A stretch of 47,383 nucleotides of DNA, taken from assembly GCA_947446885.1 (NCBI GenBank), contig CANFHZ010000008.1, positions 1-47,383 of the forward strand. The letters are read 5' to 3'. The notes beneath the pieces were generated by a model, which saw nothing but the letters and a program-made list of their open reading frames with translations, had not been told where the DNA came from and did not search any database. Origin of the DNA: Comamonadaceae bacterium. Lineage in GTDB: Bacteria > Pseudomonadota > Gammaproteobacteria > Burkholderiales > Burkholderiaceae_C. This document shows positions 8,335 to 18,004 of this stretch, one piece after another. The translations under genes were made by a program, and so were the position numbers. The first letter of the stretch is position 1, and each line of letters opens with the position of its first letter.

Positions 8335-10728
8335 ATGTCAAACCTGTTTGAAGTGACCGATTGGGTGGTGCCTTTTGAGCACCTGCGGATGTCGGATGTG
8401 GAAGTGGTGGGGGGCAAGAATGCAAGCCTGGGGGAGATGATTTCCCAGTTACCGCAAGGCGTCAAAGTGCCTGGCGGTTTTGCCACTACCGCCCATGCCT
8501 ACCGGGAGTTTTTGCGTTACGGCGGCTTGGATCTGCAAATTTCTGCCGAGTTGGCCCATTGGGATGGCGAGGATGTGCGCGCCTTGGCGCAGATTGGCGC
8601 ACGCATCCGCGCGTTGGTGGAGGCGCAGCCGCTGCCTCCGGCGTTTGAGCAGGCGGTGCGCGCCGCTTTTGCCACCTTGTTAGGCGGTGACGCCCGGGCT
8701 TCGTTCGCAGTGCGCTCCTCGGCCACCGCTGAAGATTTGCCAGACGCCTCCTTTGCCGGGCAGCAAGAAACTTTTTTGAATGTCACCGGTATCGATGATG
8801 TATTGCACAAGATGCGCGAAGTATTCGCCTCGCTCTACAACGACCGGGCCATCAGCTACCGCGTGCACAAAGGCTTTGCCCATGACGTGGTTGCGCTCAG
8901 CGTCGGCGTGCAGCGCATGGTGCGCTCGGACAAAGGTGCGGCGGGGGTGATGTTCACTCTGGACACGGAGTCCGGTTTCACCGATGTAGTTTTCATCACC
9001 TCCAGCTATGGACTGGGCGAGACGGTGGTGCAGGGCGCGGTGAACCCGGATGAGTTTTATGTCCACAAGCCGACTTTGCGCGCCGGATTTCCAGCGGTGA
9101 TTCGGCGCAGTCTGGGCTCCAAGCTGGTGCAGATGGAGTTCGCCGACGCAGAAGAAAAGGCCGCAGGCGGGTCTTTGGTCAAGACCACCGAAGTACCTTC
9201 CGAAATGCGCAACCGGTATTCGCTGACCGACGCCGATGTGCTGCAACTGGCCCGCTACGCGCTGGTTATTGAAGAGCATTACGGCCGTCCCATGGACATC
9301 GAGTGGGGCAAAGACGGTGTGGACGGCGGCCTGTACATCCTGCAGGCCCGTCCCGAGACCGTCAAAAGCCAGGCGGGCAATGCGCCTGAGCTGCGGTATG
9401 CGCTCAAAGGGCGGGGCGCGATCAAAGCCCAGGGCCGGGCGATTGGACAAAAGATCGGTACGGGTTCGGTTCGTGTGGTCCACAGCGTGGAAGACATGGA
9501 CCAGGTGCAAGCCGGCGATGTGTTGGTCACGGACATGACGGATCCCAACTGGGAACCGGTGATGAAGCGCGCCGCCGCCATCGTCACCAACCGTGGCGGG
9601 CGTACCTGCCATGCCGCGATCATTGCCCGCGAGCTTGGCATCCCCGCCGTGGTTGGGTGCGGCGACGCGACCGACCATTTGCATACCGGCATGCTGGTCA
9701 CGGTCAGCTGTGCCGAGGGCGATACCGGTTTTATTTACGACGGGTTGCTGGAGACAGAGGTCAGTGAAGTGGAACGCGGCGCCATGCCCGCGATAGATCT
9801 CAAAATCATGATGAATGTGGGCAACCCCCAGCTGGCGTTTGATTTCTGCCAGTTGCCCAATGCCGGAGTCGGGTTGGCGCGCCTGGAATTCATCATCAAC
9901 AACAACATCGGTGTGCACCCCAAGGCCATCCTGGACTATCCCCACGTCGCACCGGATCTGAAAATTGCTGTCGAGTCGGTGGCCCGCGGACATGCCTCAC
10001 CCCGGGCTTTTTATGTGGACAAGGTGGCCGAGGGTGTGGCTACGATCGCCGCGGCTTTTTGGCCCAAGCCGGTCATCGTGCGCTTGTCAGATTTCAAGAG
10101 CAATGAATACCGCAAACTGATTGGCGGCAGCCGTTACGAGCCCGAAGAAGAAAATCCCATGCTGGGTTTTCGCGGTGCAGCGCGCTACGTCAGCGCCGAT
10201 TTTCGGGAGGCATTCGCCATGGAATGCGAGGCGATCAAGCGCGTGCGTAACACCATGGGTTTAGACAATGTGCAGGTCATGGTGCCCTTTGTGCGGACCC
10301 TGGAGCAGGCGCGCCGAGTTACCGAACTGATGGCCAGTCAGGGCCTGGAGCGGGGCAAAGATGGCTTGCAACTGGTCATGATGTGCGAGATCCCAAGCAA
10401 CGCGATTCTGGCGGAGGCCTTTTTGGAGTACTTTGACGGCTTCTCCATTGGCTCCAACGATCTAACACAGCTCACGCTGGGACTGGACCGCGATTCGGGG
10501 ATGGAGCTGCTGGCGGCCGATTTCGATGAGCGGGACCCTGCGGTGCAAGCGCTGATCCGGATGGCAATTGCCGCGTGTAAGAAGCAGGGCAAGTACATCG
10601 GGATTTGCGGCCAAGGGCCAAGCGACCACCCGGACTTCGCGCGCTGGTTGCAAGACGAGGGTATTTCGTCGATCTCGCTCAACCCTGACAGCGTCATCGC
10701 GACCTGGAAACAGCTTGCACACCGCTAA
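8335..10728 (+). CDS. ppsA: Phosphoenolpyruvate synthase
   Basis: A 797-residue PEP synthase converting pyruvate, ATP and water to PEP, AMP and phosphate for gluconeogenesis. The N-terminal nucleotide-binding domain begins with [12 protein letters not shown]. The swivelling phosphohistidine domain carries [13 protein letters not shown] with H426. The C-terminal barrel has [15 protein letters not shown] and ICGQGPSD. Length matches the family. TTAGGAG lies 7 bases before the ATG; an open frame upstream is not used. It is divergent from ppsR, which is expected to control its activity. Together with aceA in this window it points to growth on acetate or other C2/C3 acids. Confidence 0.97.
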   Translation: MSNLFEVTDWVVPFEHLRMSDVEVVGGKNASLGEMISQLPQGVKVPGGFATTAHAYREFLRYGGLDLQISAELAHWDGEDVRALAQIGARIRALVEAQPLPPAFEQAVRAAFATLLGGDARASFAVRSSATAEDLPDASFAGQQETFLNVTGIDDVLHKMREVFASLYNDRAISYRVHKGFAHDVVALSVGVQRMVRSDKGAAGVMFTLDTESGFTDVVFITSSYGLGETVVQGAVNPDEFYVHKPTLRAGFPAVIRRSLGSKLVQMEFADAEEKAAGGSLVKTTEVPSEMRNRYSLTDADVLQLARYALVIEEHYGRPMDIEWGKDGVDGGLYILQARPETVKSQAGNAPELRYALKGRGAIKAQGRAIGQKIGTGSVRVVHSVEDMDQVQAGDVLVTDMTDPNWEPVMKRAAAIVTNRGGRTCHAAIIARELGIPAVVGCGDATDHLHTGMLVTVSCAEGDTGFIYDGLLETEVSEVERGAMPAIDLKIMMNVGNPQLAFDFCQLPNAGVGLARLEFIINNNIGVHPKAILDYPHVAPDLKIAVESVARGHASPRAFYVDKVAEGVATIAAAFWPKPVIVRLSDFKSNEYRKLIGGSRYEPEEENPMLGFRGAARYVSADFREAFAMECEAIKRVRNTMGLDNVQVMVPFVRTLEQARRVTELMASQGLERGKDGLQLVMMCEIPSNAILAEAFLEYFDGFSIGSNDLTQLTLGLDRDSGMELLAADFDERDPAVQALIRMAIAACKKQGKYIGICGQGPSDHPDFARWLQDEGISSISLNPDSVIATWKQLAHR

Positions 10729-10729
10729 C

Positions 10730-10738
10730 TGTTAGAAT
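10730..10738 (+). promoter_or_regulatory. Possible extended -10 promoter of the rpsF operon
   Basis: TGTTAGAAT gives the extended -10 form TG-N-TAGAAT directly after the ppsA stop. No -35 at ideal spacing is seen. It would place the transcript start just before the leader hairpin at 10754. Confidence 0.4.
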
Positions 10739-10753
10739 CATGGGCTTCGCCTT

Positions 10754-10781
10754 GTCACACCCCGCAGACGCTGGGGGTGAC
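10754..10781 (+). promoter_or_regulatory. Leader hairpin before rpsF, candidate S6:S18 binding element
   Basis: GTCAC and GTGAC close a hairpin that contains CC/GG pairs, an unpaired CCG and an inner CAG-ACG-CTG. A bulged CCG in a hairpin ahead of rpsF is the known S6:S18 autoregulatory motif of many bacteria. The fold here is my hand-drawn reading. Confidence 0.42.
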
Positions 10782-10818
10782 TTCATGTCCCACAAGGGAT
10801 TTTCCATAAGGAGTTTGA

Positions 10819-11184
10819 ATGCGTCACTATGAAATCATTCTCATGATCCACCCGGATCAGAGCGAGCAAGTTCCAGCCATGCTGGAACGTTATAAAGGAA
10901 TGATCACCGCTGGCGGTGGTCACATCCACCGCGTTGAAGATTGGGGCCGTCGTCAGATGGTTTACATGATCAACAAGCTGGCCAAATCCCATTACCTGTG
11001 CATCAACATCGAGGCCAACCAGACAGTGATGGCTGAACTGGAGCATGCGTTCAAGTTCAATGACGCCGTTCTGCGCCACCTCACAGTCTCCAAAAAGAAA
11101 GCTGAAACCGGCCCATCTTCGATGATGCGTTCGGTGGAGCGTGAGGAAGCCCGTCGTTCGCAGCCGTCGGACTTCCACGCCTAA
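10819..11184 (+). CDS. rpsF: 30S ribosomal protein S6
   Basis: A 121-residue S6, a platform protein of the small subunit that binds 16S rRNA together with S18. The N terminus [19 protein letters not shown] and the segment [15 protein letters not shown] are characteristic. The C-terminal tail after about residue 95 is charged and likely disordered. AAGGAG lies 8 bases before the ATG. It is the first gene of rpsF-priB-rpsR-rplI. Confidence 0.98.
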   Translation: MRHYEIILMIHPDQSEQVPAMLERYKGMITAGGGHIHRVEDWGRRQMVYMINKLAKSHYLCINIEANQTVMAELEHAFKFNDAVLRHLTVSKKKAETGPSSMMRSVEREEARRSQPSDFHA

Positions 11185-11209
11185 CAGGAGCGACACCGAC
11201 GCCAAGGCG

Positions 11210-11497
11210 ATGAACCAAGTCCAGCTCAGTGGGGTGCTGGTCGAGCGTGACGCGATGCGTTACACACCGGCAGGCCTCCCGGCACTTGGTTTTTATTTGC
11301 AACACAACTCCCAAGTGTCCGATGTGCATGCGCAGCGCACCGTCGAAGTGTCTGTGAAAGCAATGGCTTTTGGGGCAGTGGCGGAACGTTTGGCTGCGCA
11401 GCCCTTGGGCAGTAGTTGGAAGTTCAGTGGTTTTTTGGCAAACGGGCGGCAATCCAAGTCGCTGGTTTTTCAGGTTCAGGAATTTGTTCAAGATTAG
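11210..11497 (+). CDS. priB: Primosomal replication protein N (PriB)
   Basis: A 95-residue single-domain OB-fold protein. PriB stabilises PriA at stalled forks during replication restart. The start MNQVQLSGVLVERDAMRYTP and its position between the S6 and S18 genes identify it. The ATG at 11210 is 25 bases after the rpsF stop with a weak ribosome site, so translational coupling is plausible. An in-frame ATG at 11141 inside rpsF is not credible. Confidence 0.93.
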   Translation: MNQVQLSGVLVERDAMRYTPAGLPALGFYLQHNSQVSDVHAQRTVEVSVKAMAFGAVAERLAAQPLGSSWKFSGFLANGRQSKSLVFQVQEFVQD

Positions 11498-11510
11498 TTG
11501 AGGTATCAAG

Positions 11511-11792
11511 ATGGCTACATTTAAAAAATTCAACAAAGACAAGCGCCCCAAGCGCAACACCCAGTCTTTGCTTTTCAAGCGCAAGCGCTTCTGCCGCTTC
11601 ACGGTCACGGGTGTCGAGGAGATCGACTACAAAGATATCGACACCTTGCGTGACTTCATCGCCGAGAACGGAAAAATTATTCCGGCCCGTTTGACGGGAA
11701 CCCGTGCGATCTTTCAACGTCAGTTGAATACTGCGATCAAACGCGCCCGCTTTCTGGCCCTGTTGCCCTACAGCGACCAGCACAAAATCTGA
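11511..11792 (+). CDS. rpsR: 30S ribosomal protein S18
   Basis: A 93-residue S18, the partner of S6 on the small-subunit platform. The core [19 protein letters not shown] and the [10 protein letters not shown] end are diagnostic. It lies 13 bases after priB with GAGG upstream. Confidence 0.98.
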   Translation: MATFKKFNKDKRPKRNTQSLLFKRKRFCRFTVTGVEEIDYKDIDTLRDFIAENGKIIPARLTGTRAIFQRQLNTAIKRARFLALLPYSDQHKI

Positions 11793-11803
11793 GGAGTACC
11801 AGC

Positions 11804-12256
11804 ATGCAAATTATTCTTCTCGACAAGGTCGTGAACCTCGGCAACCTCGGTGAGATTGTCAAAGTCAAAGATGGCTACGCTCGCAACTTTCTGATCCCCT
11901 CGGGCCGCGCACGCCGTGCTACCGAGTCGGCTAAAGCCGAGTTCGAAGCCCGCCGCAAGGAGCTCGAAGCTGCTGCTGCTGCCAAATTGGCAGAGGCCAC
12001 CGCACTGGGCGAAAAACTGGCCGGTTCAACGGTGAAGCTGACCCAAAAAGCGGGTGTCGACGGACGTTTGTTCGGTTCGGTCACCAACTTTGATATTGCC
12101 GAAGAACTGGGTAAAACCGGCTACAAGGTAGTCAAAGCCGCAGTGCGTATGCCCAACGGCCCGATCAAAACCGTGGGTGATACTACGGTTTCGGTGGCTT
12201 TGCACACTGATGTGGTGGTCGACATCACGGTTTCGGTGTACGGCGAAACGGCCTGA
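11804..12256 (+). CDS. rplI: 50S ribosomal protein L9
   Basis: A 150-residue L9 with the two-lobed architecture: an N-terminal rRNA-binding domain ([19 protein letters not shown]), a long connecting helix rich in A, E and K around residues 45-75, and a C-terminal domain from about 80. GAGGAG lies before the ATG. It is the last gene of the operon and is followed by a terminator. Confidence 0.98.
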   Translation: MQIILLDKVVNLGNLGEIVKVKDGYARNFLIPSGRARRATESAKAEFEARRKELEAAAAAKLAEATALGEKLAGSTVKLTQKAGVDGRLFGSVTNFDIAEELGKTGYKVVKAAVRMPNGPIKTVGDTTVSVALHTDVVVDITVSVYGETA

Positions 12257-12303
12257 TACCCGCGAGGGGTGTGCAGACTGCAGGTCTGCAGGCCACCCTG
12301 ATG

Positions 12304-12337
12304 AAAAGCCGCTGGGTTGAAGCCGAGCGGCTTTTTT
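12304..12337 (+). terminator. Terminator after rplI
   Basis: AAAAGCCGCT and AGCGGCTTTT pair over 10 bp and run into a T tract. It lies 48 bases after rplI and just before dnaB, so dnaB either has its own promoter or relies on readthrough. Confidence 0.85.
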
Positions 12338-12350
12338 CTTTGGAGACTCT

Positions 12351-13751
12351 ATGGCAGTTGGAAGCAGCGAAGAGACGGCGCCGGACCGGCAGATTGCCCA
12401 GTTACGCGTGCCGCCGCACTCGGTAGAGGGCGAGTCCAGTGTACTCGGCGGTTTGCTGCTCGACAACCAGGCTTGGGACGCGGTAGCCGATATCCTGACA
12501 GAGGATGATTTTTACCGCTACGAGCACCGCCTGGTATTCGGTGCAGTTTTTTCCATCATCAATGCCAGTCGCCCGGCTGATGTCATCACGGTTTTCGAGC
12601 ATTTGCAAAGCCAGGGTAAGGCGGACGAAGCGGGGGGGCTGGCATATCTGAACGCGCTGGCCCAGTACGTTCCGGGGGCTGCCAACATCCGCCGATACGC
12701 CGAAATCGTGCGGGATCGCTCAATTTTGCGCAAGCTGCTAACCGCCAGCGACCAGATCGCCACCAACGCCTTCAACCCGAAAGGCCGCCCGGTGTCGGAC
12801 ATCGTGGACGAATCCGAGCAAAAGATTTTCAGCATTGGTGAGCAGGGCCAGCGCCACAAACAGGGTTTCCAGGACATGGGTAGTCTGGTCGTGACGCTGC
12901 TGGATCGGGTTCAGGAAATGGCCGACAACCCGAACGACGTCACCGGTGTACCAACCGGTTTTTATGATCTGGATCGCATGACCGCTGGTTTTCAGGCGGG
13001 CGATCTGGTGGTTCTTGCGGCACGTCCGTCGATGGGAAAAACGGCTCTGGCGATCAATATTGCCGAGCATGTCGCTCTGAACGAGGGTTTGCCGGTTGCA
13101 GTGTTTTCCATGGAAATGGGCGCGGCGCAATTGGCGGTGCGCGTGGTGGGCTCCATTGGCCGCATCGACCAAGGTCACTTGCGCACCGGCAAGCTCACCG
13201 ATGATGAATGGCCGCGGCTGACCGAGGCGATTGAACGCCTGCGGACCGTTTCCTTGCATATTGATGAAAGCGCCGGCTTGAATTCGGCGCAACTGCGCGC
13301 CAACGCACGTCGACTAGCGCGCAAATGTGGCAAGCTCGGGCTGATCGTGGTCGACTACCTGCAACTGATGAGCGGAACCGATAGCGATGGAGAAAACCGT
13401 GCGACGGAGTTGGGAGAAATTTCCCGCGGGCTCAAAACCCTTGCCAAAGAGTTGCAATGCCCGGTGATTGCGCTTTCACAGCTCAACCGCAGCGTGGAAT
13501 CCCGCCCCGATAAGCGACCCATGATGAGTGACTTGCGCGAGTCGGGAGCGATTGAGCAAGACGCCGACATCATCATGTTCATCTACCGCGACGAGTACTA
13601 CACCAAAGACGCTTGCAAGGAGCCCGGTGTGGCGGAAATCATCATCGCCAAGCAGCGTAACGGACCGACTGGCACCGTCAAGCTGGCGTTCTTGCGCAAC
13701 ATCACCAAATTCGAAAGCCTGGCCCACGGGGCCAGTAGCGGAGATTTTTAA
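12351..13751 (+). CDS. dnaB: Replicative DNA helicase DnaB
   Basis: A 466-residue hexameric fork helicase. The N-terminal domain (about 20-125) begins with PPHSVEGESSVLGGLLLDN. The RecA-like ATPase follows, with Walker A ARPSMGKT at 224-231, Walker B LIVVDYLQLMSG and the LSQLNRSVESR segment. Length is normal and no intein is present. Its TAA overlaps the TTA (complement of TAA) ending the convergent phoH-like gene. Confidence 0.98.
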   Translation: MAVGSSEETAPDRQIAQLRVPPHSVEGESSVLGGLLLDNQAWDAVADILTEDDFYRYEHRLVFGAVFSIINASRPADVITVFEHLQSQGKADEAGGLAYLNALAQYVPGAANIRRYAEIVRDRSILRKLLTASDQIATNAFNPKGRPVSDIVDESEQKIFSIGEQGQRHKQGFQDMGSLVVTLLDRVQEMADNPNDVTGVPTGFYDLDRMTAGFQAGDLVVLAARPSMGKTALAINIAEHVALNEGLPVAVFSMEMGAAQLAVRVVGSIGRIDQGHLRTGKLTDDEWPRLTEAIERLRTVSLHIDESAGLNSAQLRANARRLARKCGKLGLIVVDYLQLMSGTDSDGENRATELGEISRGLKTLAKELQCPVIALSQLNRSVESRPDKRPMMSDLRESGAIEQDADIIMFIYRDEYYTKDACKEPGVAEIIIAKQRNGPTGTVKLAFLRNITKFESLAHGASSGDF

Positions 13752-15436
13752 AGCACTTCGCTGGCAAAGTCGGCCAGGCGTGAACGTTCGCCCCGCGCCA
13801 GCGTGATGTGGCCGCCGTGCGGCCAACCTTTGAACTTGTCCACGGCAAATGTCAGTCCTGAGGAGCCCTCGGTCAGGTAGGGCGTGTCGATTTGCGCCAG
13901 ATTGCCCATGCAGACAATTTTGGTTCCCGGCCCAGCCCGGGTGACCAGCGTTTTCATCTGCTTGGGTGTGAGGTTCTGTGCCTCATCGATGATCACGTAC
14001 TTGTTCAAAAAAGTACGTCCACGCATGAAGTTCATGCTTTTGACCTTGATGCGGCTGCGCACCAATTCGTTGGTTGCAGCCCGACCCCATTCGCCAGCGC
14101 TGTTCTCGGTCTTGGCTAGGACTTCCAGGTTGTCGTCCAAGGCGCCCATCCATGGGCCCATTTTTTCTTCTTCGGTTCCTGGCAGAAAGCCAATGTCTTC
14201 GCCCACGCTGACAGTGGCGCGCGTCACGATGATTTCGGTGTAACGACGGTCGTCCAGAACCTGTGTGAGTCCGGCCGCAAGTGCCATCAGCGTTTTGCCG
14301 GTGCCCGCAGTGCCGGTCAGGGTGACGAAATCGACTTCCGGGTCGGTCAGCAGATTCATGGCGAAATTTTGTTCGCGGTTGCGTGCGGTCACACCCCACA
14401 CCGCATTCTTCAGGTGGTTGAAGTCTTTCAAGGTGCGCAAAATCGCCGTAGTGCCCCGGATTTCGGTGACCCGCGCATACAGACTCGGCTCGCCCGGTGC
14501 TTCAAAGTACACAAATTGGTTGATATACATCTCAGGCACAACCGGACCGTCCACTTTGTAAAACGTGTGCGGCCCTTGCTGCCAGCTTTCTACCGCTTGC
14601 CCGTGGCTGGCCCAAAAATCAGCGGGTAGTGCCAAGGCTCCGGAGTAGAGCAAGTCACCGTCTTCAAGGGTTTTATCGTTCTTGTAGTCGTCAGTGTTGA
14701 GTCCCAGGGCGCGGGCTTTGACCCGCATGTTGATGTCCTTGGATACCAGCACGACTTCGCGATCAGGGAGCTTGCTGCGCAGGGCCTCAACGACACCCAG
14801 GATCTGGTTGTCTGCTTTGCCCTGCGGTAAGCTGGCCGGTAGGGTGTAGTTCAATGGTTCCGTCTGGAACAAGAGCTTGCCACGCGCATCGGTATGGCCG
14901 GTGGTGTTGAGCGCCAGGCCTTGCGTAATGTCGCAATCCGGCTGCGCCGCCAGCGCGTCCAAGGTTCGACTGGTCTGGCGCGCATTGCGGGCCACTTCCG
15001 TCATGCCTTTTTTGTGACCGTCCAACTCCTCCAGCACGATCATGGGTAGGAAAATGTCGTGCTCTTCGAATCGGAACAGGCAAATCGGGTCGTGCAGCAA
15101 CACGTTGGTATCCAGCACAAACAATTTGGCTGGACCGCTGCCGCGTCTGCGCTGTCCCTGGTGTGTACGAGCAGGCTTTGCGCCGCTGTTACCCGTTACC
15201 GGTAGATAGCGCACGGTGGCGCTTTCCTGGAGGGCGTTCGGGGAAATTTGGGGCCCTGCTGCTGCCCCCGCGCTGGTAGCTTGCACGCCAGCGCGTTCGT
15301 GCGCCATGGGTGTAGCCGCTGTGTGGTGCCCGGACTGCCGAGTCAGCTTGCTTTTGCGCTCAGCGGATTGGCTTTTCGCAATTTTTTCTAATGCGAGGCG
15401 GTCGGCGCGTTTGGCTGGTGGGGGCGGCAGGGGCAT
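13748..15436 (-). CDS. PIN domain plus PhoH-like ATPase
   Basis: A 562-residue two-domain protein. A basic, low-complexity N terminus (about 1-115) leads into a PIN nuclease-like domain starting LFVLDTNVLLHDP, with the acidic pair in VLEELDGHKKG. The PhoH ATPase follows, with Walker A GTAGTGKT and Walker B VIIDEAQNLTP. Relatives (PhoH2, YlaK) are RNA helicase/ribonucleases. The ATG at 15436 is chosen over an in-frame TTG three codons upstream. Its stop overlaps that of dnaB by 3 bases. A bcp terminator lies upstream. Confidence 0.93.
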   Translation of the reverse strand: MPLPPPPAKRADRLALEKIAKSQSAERKSKLTRQSGHHTAATPMAHERAGVQATSAGAAAGPQISPNALQESATVRYLPVTGNSGAKPARTHQGQRRRGSGPAKLFVLDTNVLLHDPICLFRFEEHDIFLPMIVLEELDGHKKGMTEVARNARQTSRTLDALAAQPDCDITQGLALNTTGHTDARGKLLFQTEPLNYTLPASLPQGKADNQILGVVEALRSKLPDREVVLVSKDINMRVKARALGLNTDDYKNDKTLEDGDLLYSGALALPADFWASHGQAVESWQQGPHTFYKVDGPVVPEMYINQFVYFEAPGEPSLYARVTEIRGTTAILRTLKDFNHLKNAVWGVTARNREQNFAMNLLTDPEVDFVTLTGTAGTGKTLMALAAGLTQVLDDRRYTEIIVTRATVSVGEDIGFLPGTEEEKMGPWMGALDDNLEVLAKTENSAGEWGRAATNELVRSRIKVKSMNFMRGRTFLNKYVIIDEAQNLTPKQMKTLVTRAGPGTKIVCMGNLAQIDTPYLTEGSSGLTFAVDKFKGWPHGGHITLARGERSRLADFASEVL

Positions 15437-15479
15437 GAATGGCAATCAGTGAGCGGGGTTGAAGGCAATTCCTCGCGAA

Positions 15480-15510
15480 AAAAAGCCGCCTGCAAAAAAG
15501 GCGGCTTTTT
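15480..15510 (-). terminator. Terminator downstream of bcp
   Basis: AAAAAGCCGCC and GGCGGCTTTTT pair over 11 bp. On the minus strand the stem is followed by a run of T, so it ends the bcp transcript before the phoH-like gene. Confidence 0.85.
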
Positions 15511-15594
15511 GGAGAAGAGGCGCTGCAGAAAAATGCATCAAAACATTATGCACACCTGGCATGACGCAAAAATGCGTGCGCGCAGCAGATTTTT

Positions 15595-16143
15595 TTATTG
15601 TGTGACTTCTGCCACTTTGCCGGCAGAGCGTTCTACGACCGCGGCAGGTGCCTTTTCTGCAGGCTTGCCATTCGCTTTTTTCAGTGCCTTTACGGCCTTG
15701 AGTACGTCGTCGACATGACCGACCACCTTCAGTCCTCGCCATTCCTCGCGCAGCACGCCGTCAGGTCCGATCAGAAAGGTGCTGCGCTCAATTCCTTTGA
15801 CCTTTTTGCCGTACATGATTTTGTTTTTCACCACGCCAAACATGTGGCACATCTTCTCTTCGGTGTCAGCAATCAACTCAAACGGCAATTCAAGCTTGCT
15901 CTTGAATTCATCATGTGAGCGCATGTTGTCGCGGGATACGCCGAAAACATGTGCGCCAGCCTTGACGAAGTCTTTGTATTTGTCACGGAACTGCATCGCC
16001 TCGGTTGTGCAACCGGGCGTGTTGTCCTTGGGATAGAAATACAGAACCACCGTTTTGCCGACATGGGAGATATTGGATACGCGGATGCCCCCGGTGGCGT
16101 TTGCTTCGAACTCGGGGAGAGGTTTATTGACAACGATCGCCAT
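15595..16143 (-). CDS. bcp: Thioredoxin-dependent peroxiredoxin, Bcp/PrxQ type
   Basis: A 182-residue thiol peroxidase reducing hydroperoxides. The peroxidatic cysteine is C45 in NTPGCTTEAM. The resolving cysteine that many PrxQ proteins carry five residues later is M50, so this is a one-cysteine form or uses another thiol such as the Cys in EKMCHMFG. The last 30 residues are an A/K/E-rich extension not needed for the fold. It is transcribed alone on the minus strand with a terminator after it. Confidence 0.94.
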   Translation of the reverse strand: MAIVVNKPLPEFEANATGGIRVSNISHVGKTVVLYFYPKDNTPGCTTEAMQFRDKYKDFVKAGAHVFGVSRDNMRSHDEFKSKLELPFELIADTEEKMCHMFGVVKNKIMYGKKVKGIERSTFLIGPDGVLREEWRGLKVVGHVDDVLKAVKALKKANGKPAEKAPAAVVERSAGKVAEVTQ

Positions 16144-16298
16144 AGGATGATTCAGTCTCGCGTGCTGGATGTGTCAGAAAGAGTGGGCGGTTGACCGATG
16201 ATTGCTAGTTCGCGGCAGCTTCCGTCCGAAGCCGGGTATTTTAGCCGCAATTGCGCGCTTCGGACAGGTGTGTGGCGTTGAATTCCTCGCCGGTGGCG

Positions 16299-16673
16299 TC
16301 AGCTGGGCGGATCAATCAGAAGCGCTGCGACCACCCGCCGGCCTTCGCCCAGCAAAAAATTGTAGGTGCGGCAGGCGGCCTGGGTGTCCATGGTCTCGAC
16401 GCCAATGCGCCGTCCGTACAAATGAGCGAGCAAAGCGGGGGCGGCAAAGCGCAGGCGCTTGCCGCTCCCGAAAATAAGCAACTCCGGATCCAGCGATGCC
16501 AAGCTGTCAAAGTGGCTCTGCTGGAGTGCGTCAAACCCAAGGCAGTCCCATTCACTCAGGTGGTCGTGCCCGACCACCAGGCTATGGGCAAAACGCTGTC
16601 CATTAACGGACACCCAGCCGTCCCCGTATCCGCTGATGGCGTTGCCGGAGGTGGCATCTGCATGAAATTTCAT
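16299..16673 (-). CDS. Mth938-like domain (DUF498) protein
   Basis: A 124-residue protein of the Mth938/NDUFAF3 fold, recognised by GYGDGWVSVNGQRF near the N terminus, DPELLIFGSGKRLRF in the middle and TMDTQAACRTYNFLLGEGR near the C terminus. The biochemical function is unknown in bacteria; the eukaryotic relative NDUFAF3 helps assemble respiratory complex I. The ATG at 16673 fits the family start. It is divergent from alaA. Confidence 0.85.
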   Translation of the reverse strand: MKFHADATSGNAISGYGDGWVSVNGQRFAHSLVVGHDHLSEWDCLGFDALQQSHFDSLASLDPELLIFGSGKRLRFAAPALLAHLYGRRIGVETMDTQAACRTYNFLLGEGRRVVAALLIDPPS

Positions 16674-16765
16674 AGATGGCGGGGGTGTTTGGGTGCGGCG
16701 GGTGACGGGATTGTTGTGTTCCAATTATCGGCTCTACCAATCTGCATCCCGCCCAAGGAGGGACT

Positions 16766-17998
16766 TTGAAACCCGTTCTCAAATCTGCCAAGCTGGCCAA
16801 TGTGTGTTACGACATCCGCGGCCCCATCATGGACCGCGCCCGCCAGATGGAGGAGGAGGGGCAAAAAATCATCAAGCTCAATATCGGCAACCTGGCGGTG
16901 TTCGGCTTTGATGCGCCTGAGGAAATTCAGCAGGACATGGTGCGCAACCTTTCCAATGCGTCGGGGTACTCCGACAGCAAAGGCATTTTTGCCGCGCGCA
17001 AAGCGGTGATGCATGAAACGCAAAAGCAGCACATCCAAGGGGTCACCCTGGACGACATTTATTTGGGTAACGGTGCGAGCGAGCTGATTGTGATGGCCAC
17101 CAACGCCTTGCTAGACGATGGTGACGAGTTACTCTTGCCAGCCCCTGATTACCCTTTGTGGACCGCTGCGGCCAGTCTCTCGGGCGGCAAGCCGGTGCAT
17201 TACCTGTGCGACGAGGCGCGGGGTTGGGCCCCGGATCTGGACGACATGCGCGCCAAAATCACGCCCCGCACCAAAGGCATTGTGGTCATCAACCCCAACA
17301 ACCCGACCGGCGCTCTGTACAGCGACGCTACCTTGCGGGCCATCGTGGATATTGCCCGCCAATATGGATTGGTGATTTTTGCAGACGAAGTCTATGACAA
17401 GGTTTTGTACGACGGCGTGCGCCACACCGCCATTGCGTCCTTGAGCACCGATGTGCTCACCTTGACATTCAATTCCCTGTCTAAGAGTTACCGGTCCTGC
17501 GGGTACCGCGCCGGGTGGATGGTGGTCTCAGGTGATAAGCGCCACGCGCGCGATTACATCGAGGGCCTGAACATGCTTTCCAACATGCGCTTGTGCCCCA
17601 ATGTGCCCGGTCAGTACGCGGTGCAGACTGCACTGGGCGGCTACCAGAGCATTGACGATTTGGTCGGGGAGGGTGGTCGTTTGCGCCGCCAGAGGGATTT
17701 GGCCTATGAATTGATTACTGCGATTCCGGGCGTGAGTTGTGTGAAGCCGGTAGCGGCGCTCTATATGTTTGCGCGGCTGGATCCGCAGCTGTATCCGATT
17801 GCGGATGATCGGGAGTTTTTCCTGGATCTACTGAACGAGACCCGCGTGATGCTGGTGCAAGGCACCGGTTTTAATTGGGCAGCGCCCGACCATTTTCGTA
17901 TCGTTTTCCTTCCCCATGAAGACGACTTGCGCGAAGCCATTGCCCGCATCGCCCGTTTTCTTGCCAATTTCCGTCAAACCCACGCGCAGACCGCCTAA
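16766..17998 (+). CDS. alaA: Alanine-forming PLP-dependent aminotransferase (AlaA-like)
   Basis: A 410-residue fold-type I aminotransferase close to E. coli AlaA, which makes alanine from pyruvate and glutamate. Matching segments include KLNIGNLAVFGFDAPEEI, NPNNPTGALYS and LSKSYRSCGYRAGW, with PLP lysine K240. The start is TTG at 16766, preceded at 4-7 bases by AAGGAGGG, a near-perfect ribosome site; the first downstream ATG (residue 22) would delete a conserved N terminus. It begins the run alaA-hom-thrC, 6 bases from hom. Other aminotransferase substrates are possible. Confidence 0.92.
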   Translation: MKPVLKSAKLANVCYDIRGPIMDRARQMEEEGQKIIKLNIGNLAVFGFDAPEEIQQDMVRNLSNASGYSDSKGIFAARKAVMHETQKQHIQGVTLDDIYLGNGASELIVMATNALLDDGDELLLPAPDYPLWTAAASLSGGKPVHYLCDEARGWAPDLDDMRAKITPRTKGIVVINPNNPTGALYSDATLRAIVDIARQYGLVIFADEVYDKVLYDGVRHTAIASLSTDVLTLTFNSLSKSYRSCGYRAGWMVVSGDKRHARDYIEGLNMLSNMRLCPNVPGQYAVQTALGGYQSIDDLVGEGGRLRRQRDLAYELITAIPGVSCVKPVAALYMFARLDPQLYPIADDREFFLDLLNETRVMLVQGTGFNWAAPDHFRIVFLPHEDDLREAIARIARFLANFRQTHAQTA

Positions 17999-18004
17999 TT
18001 TTCT

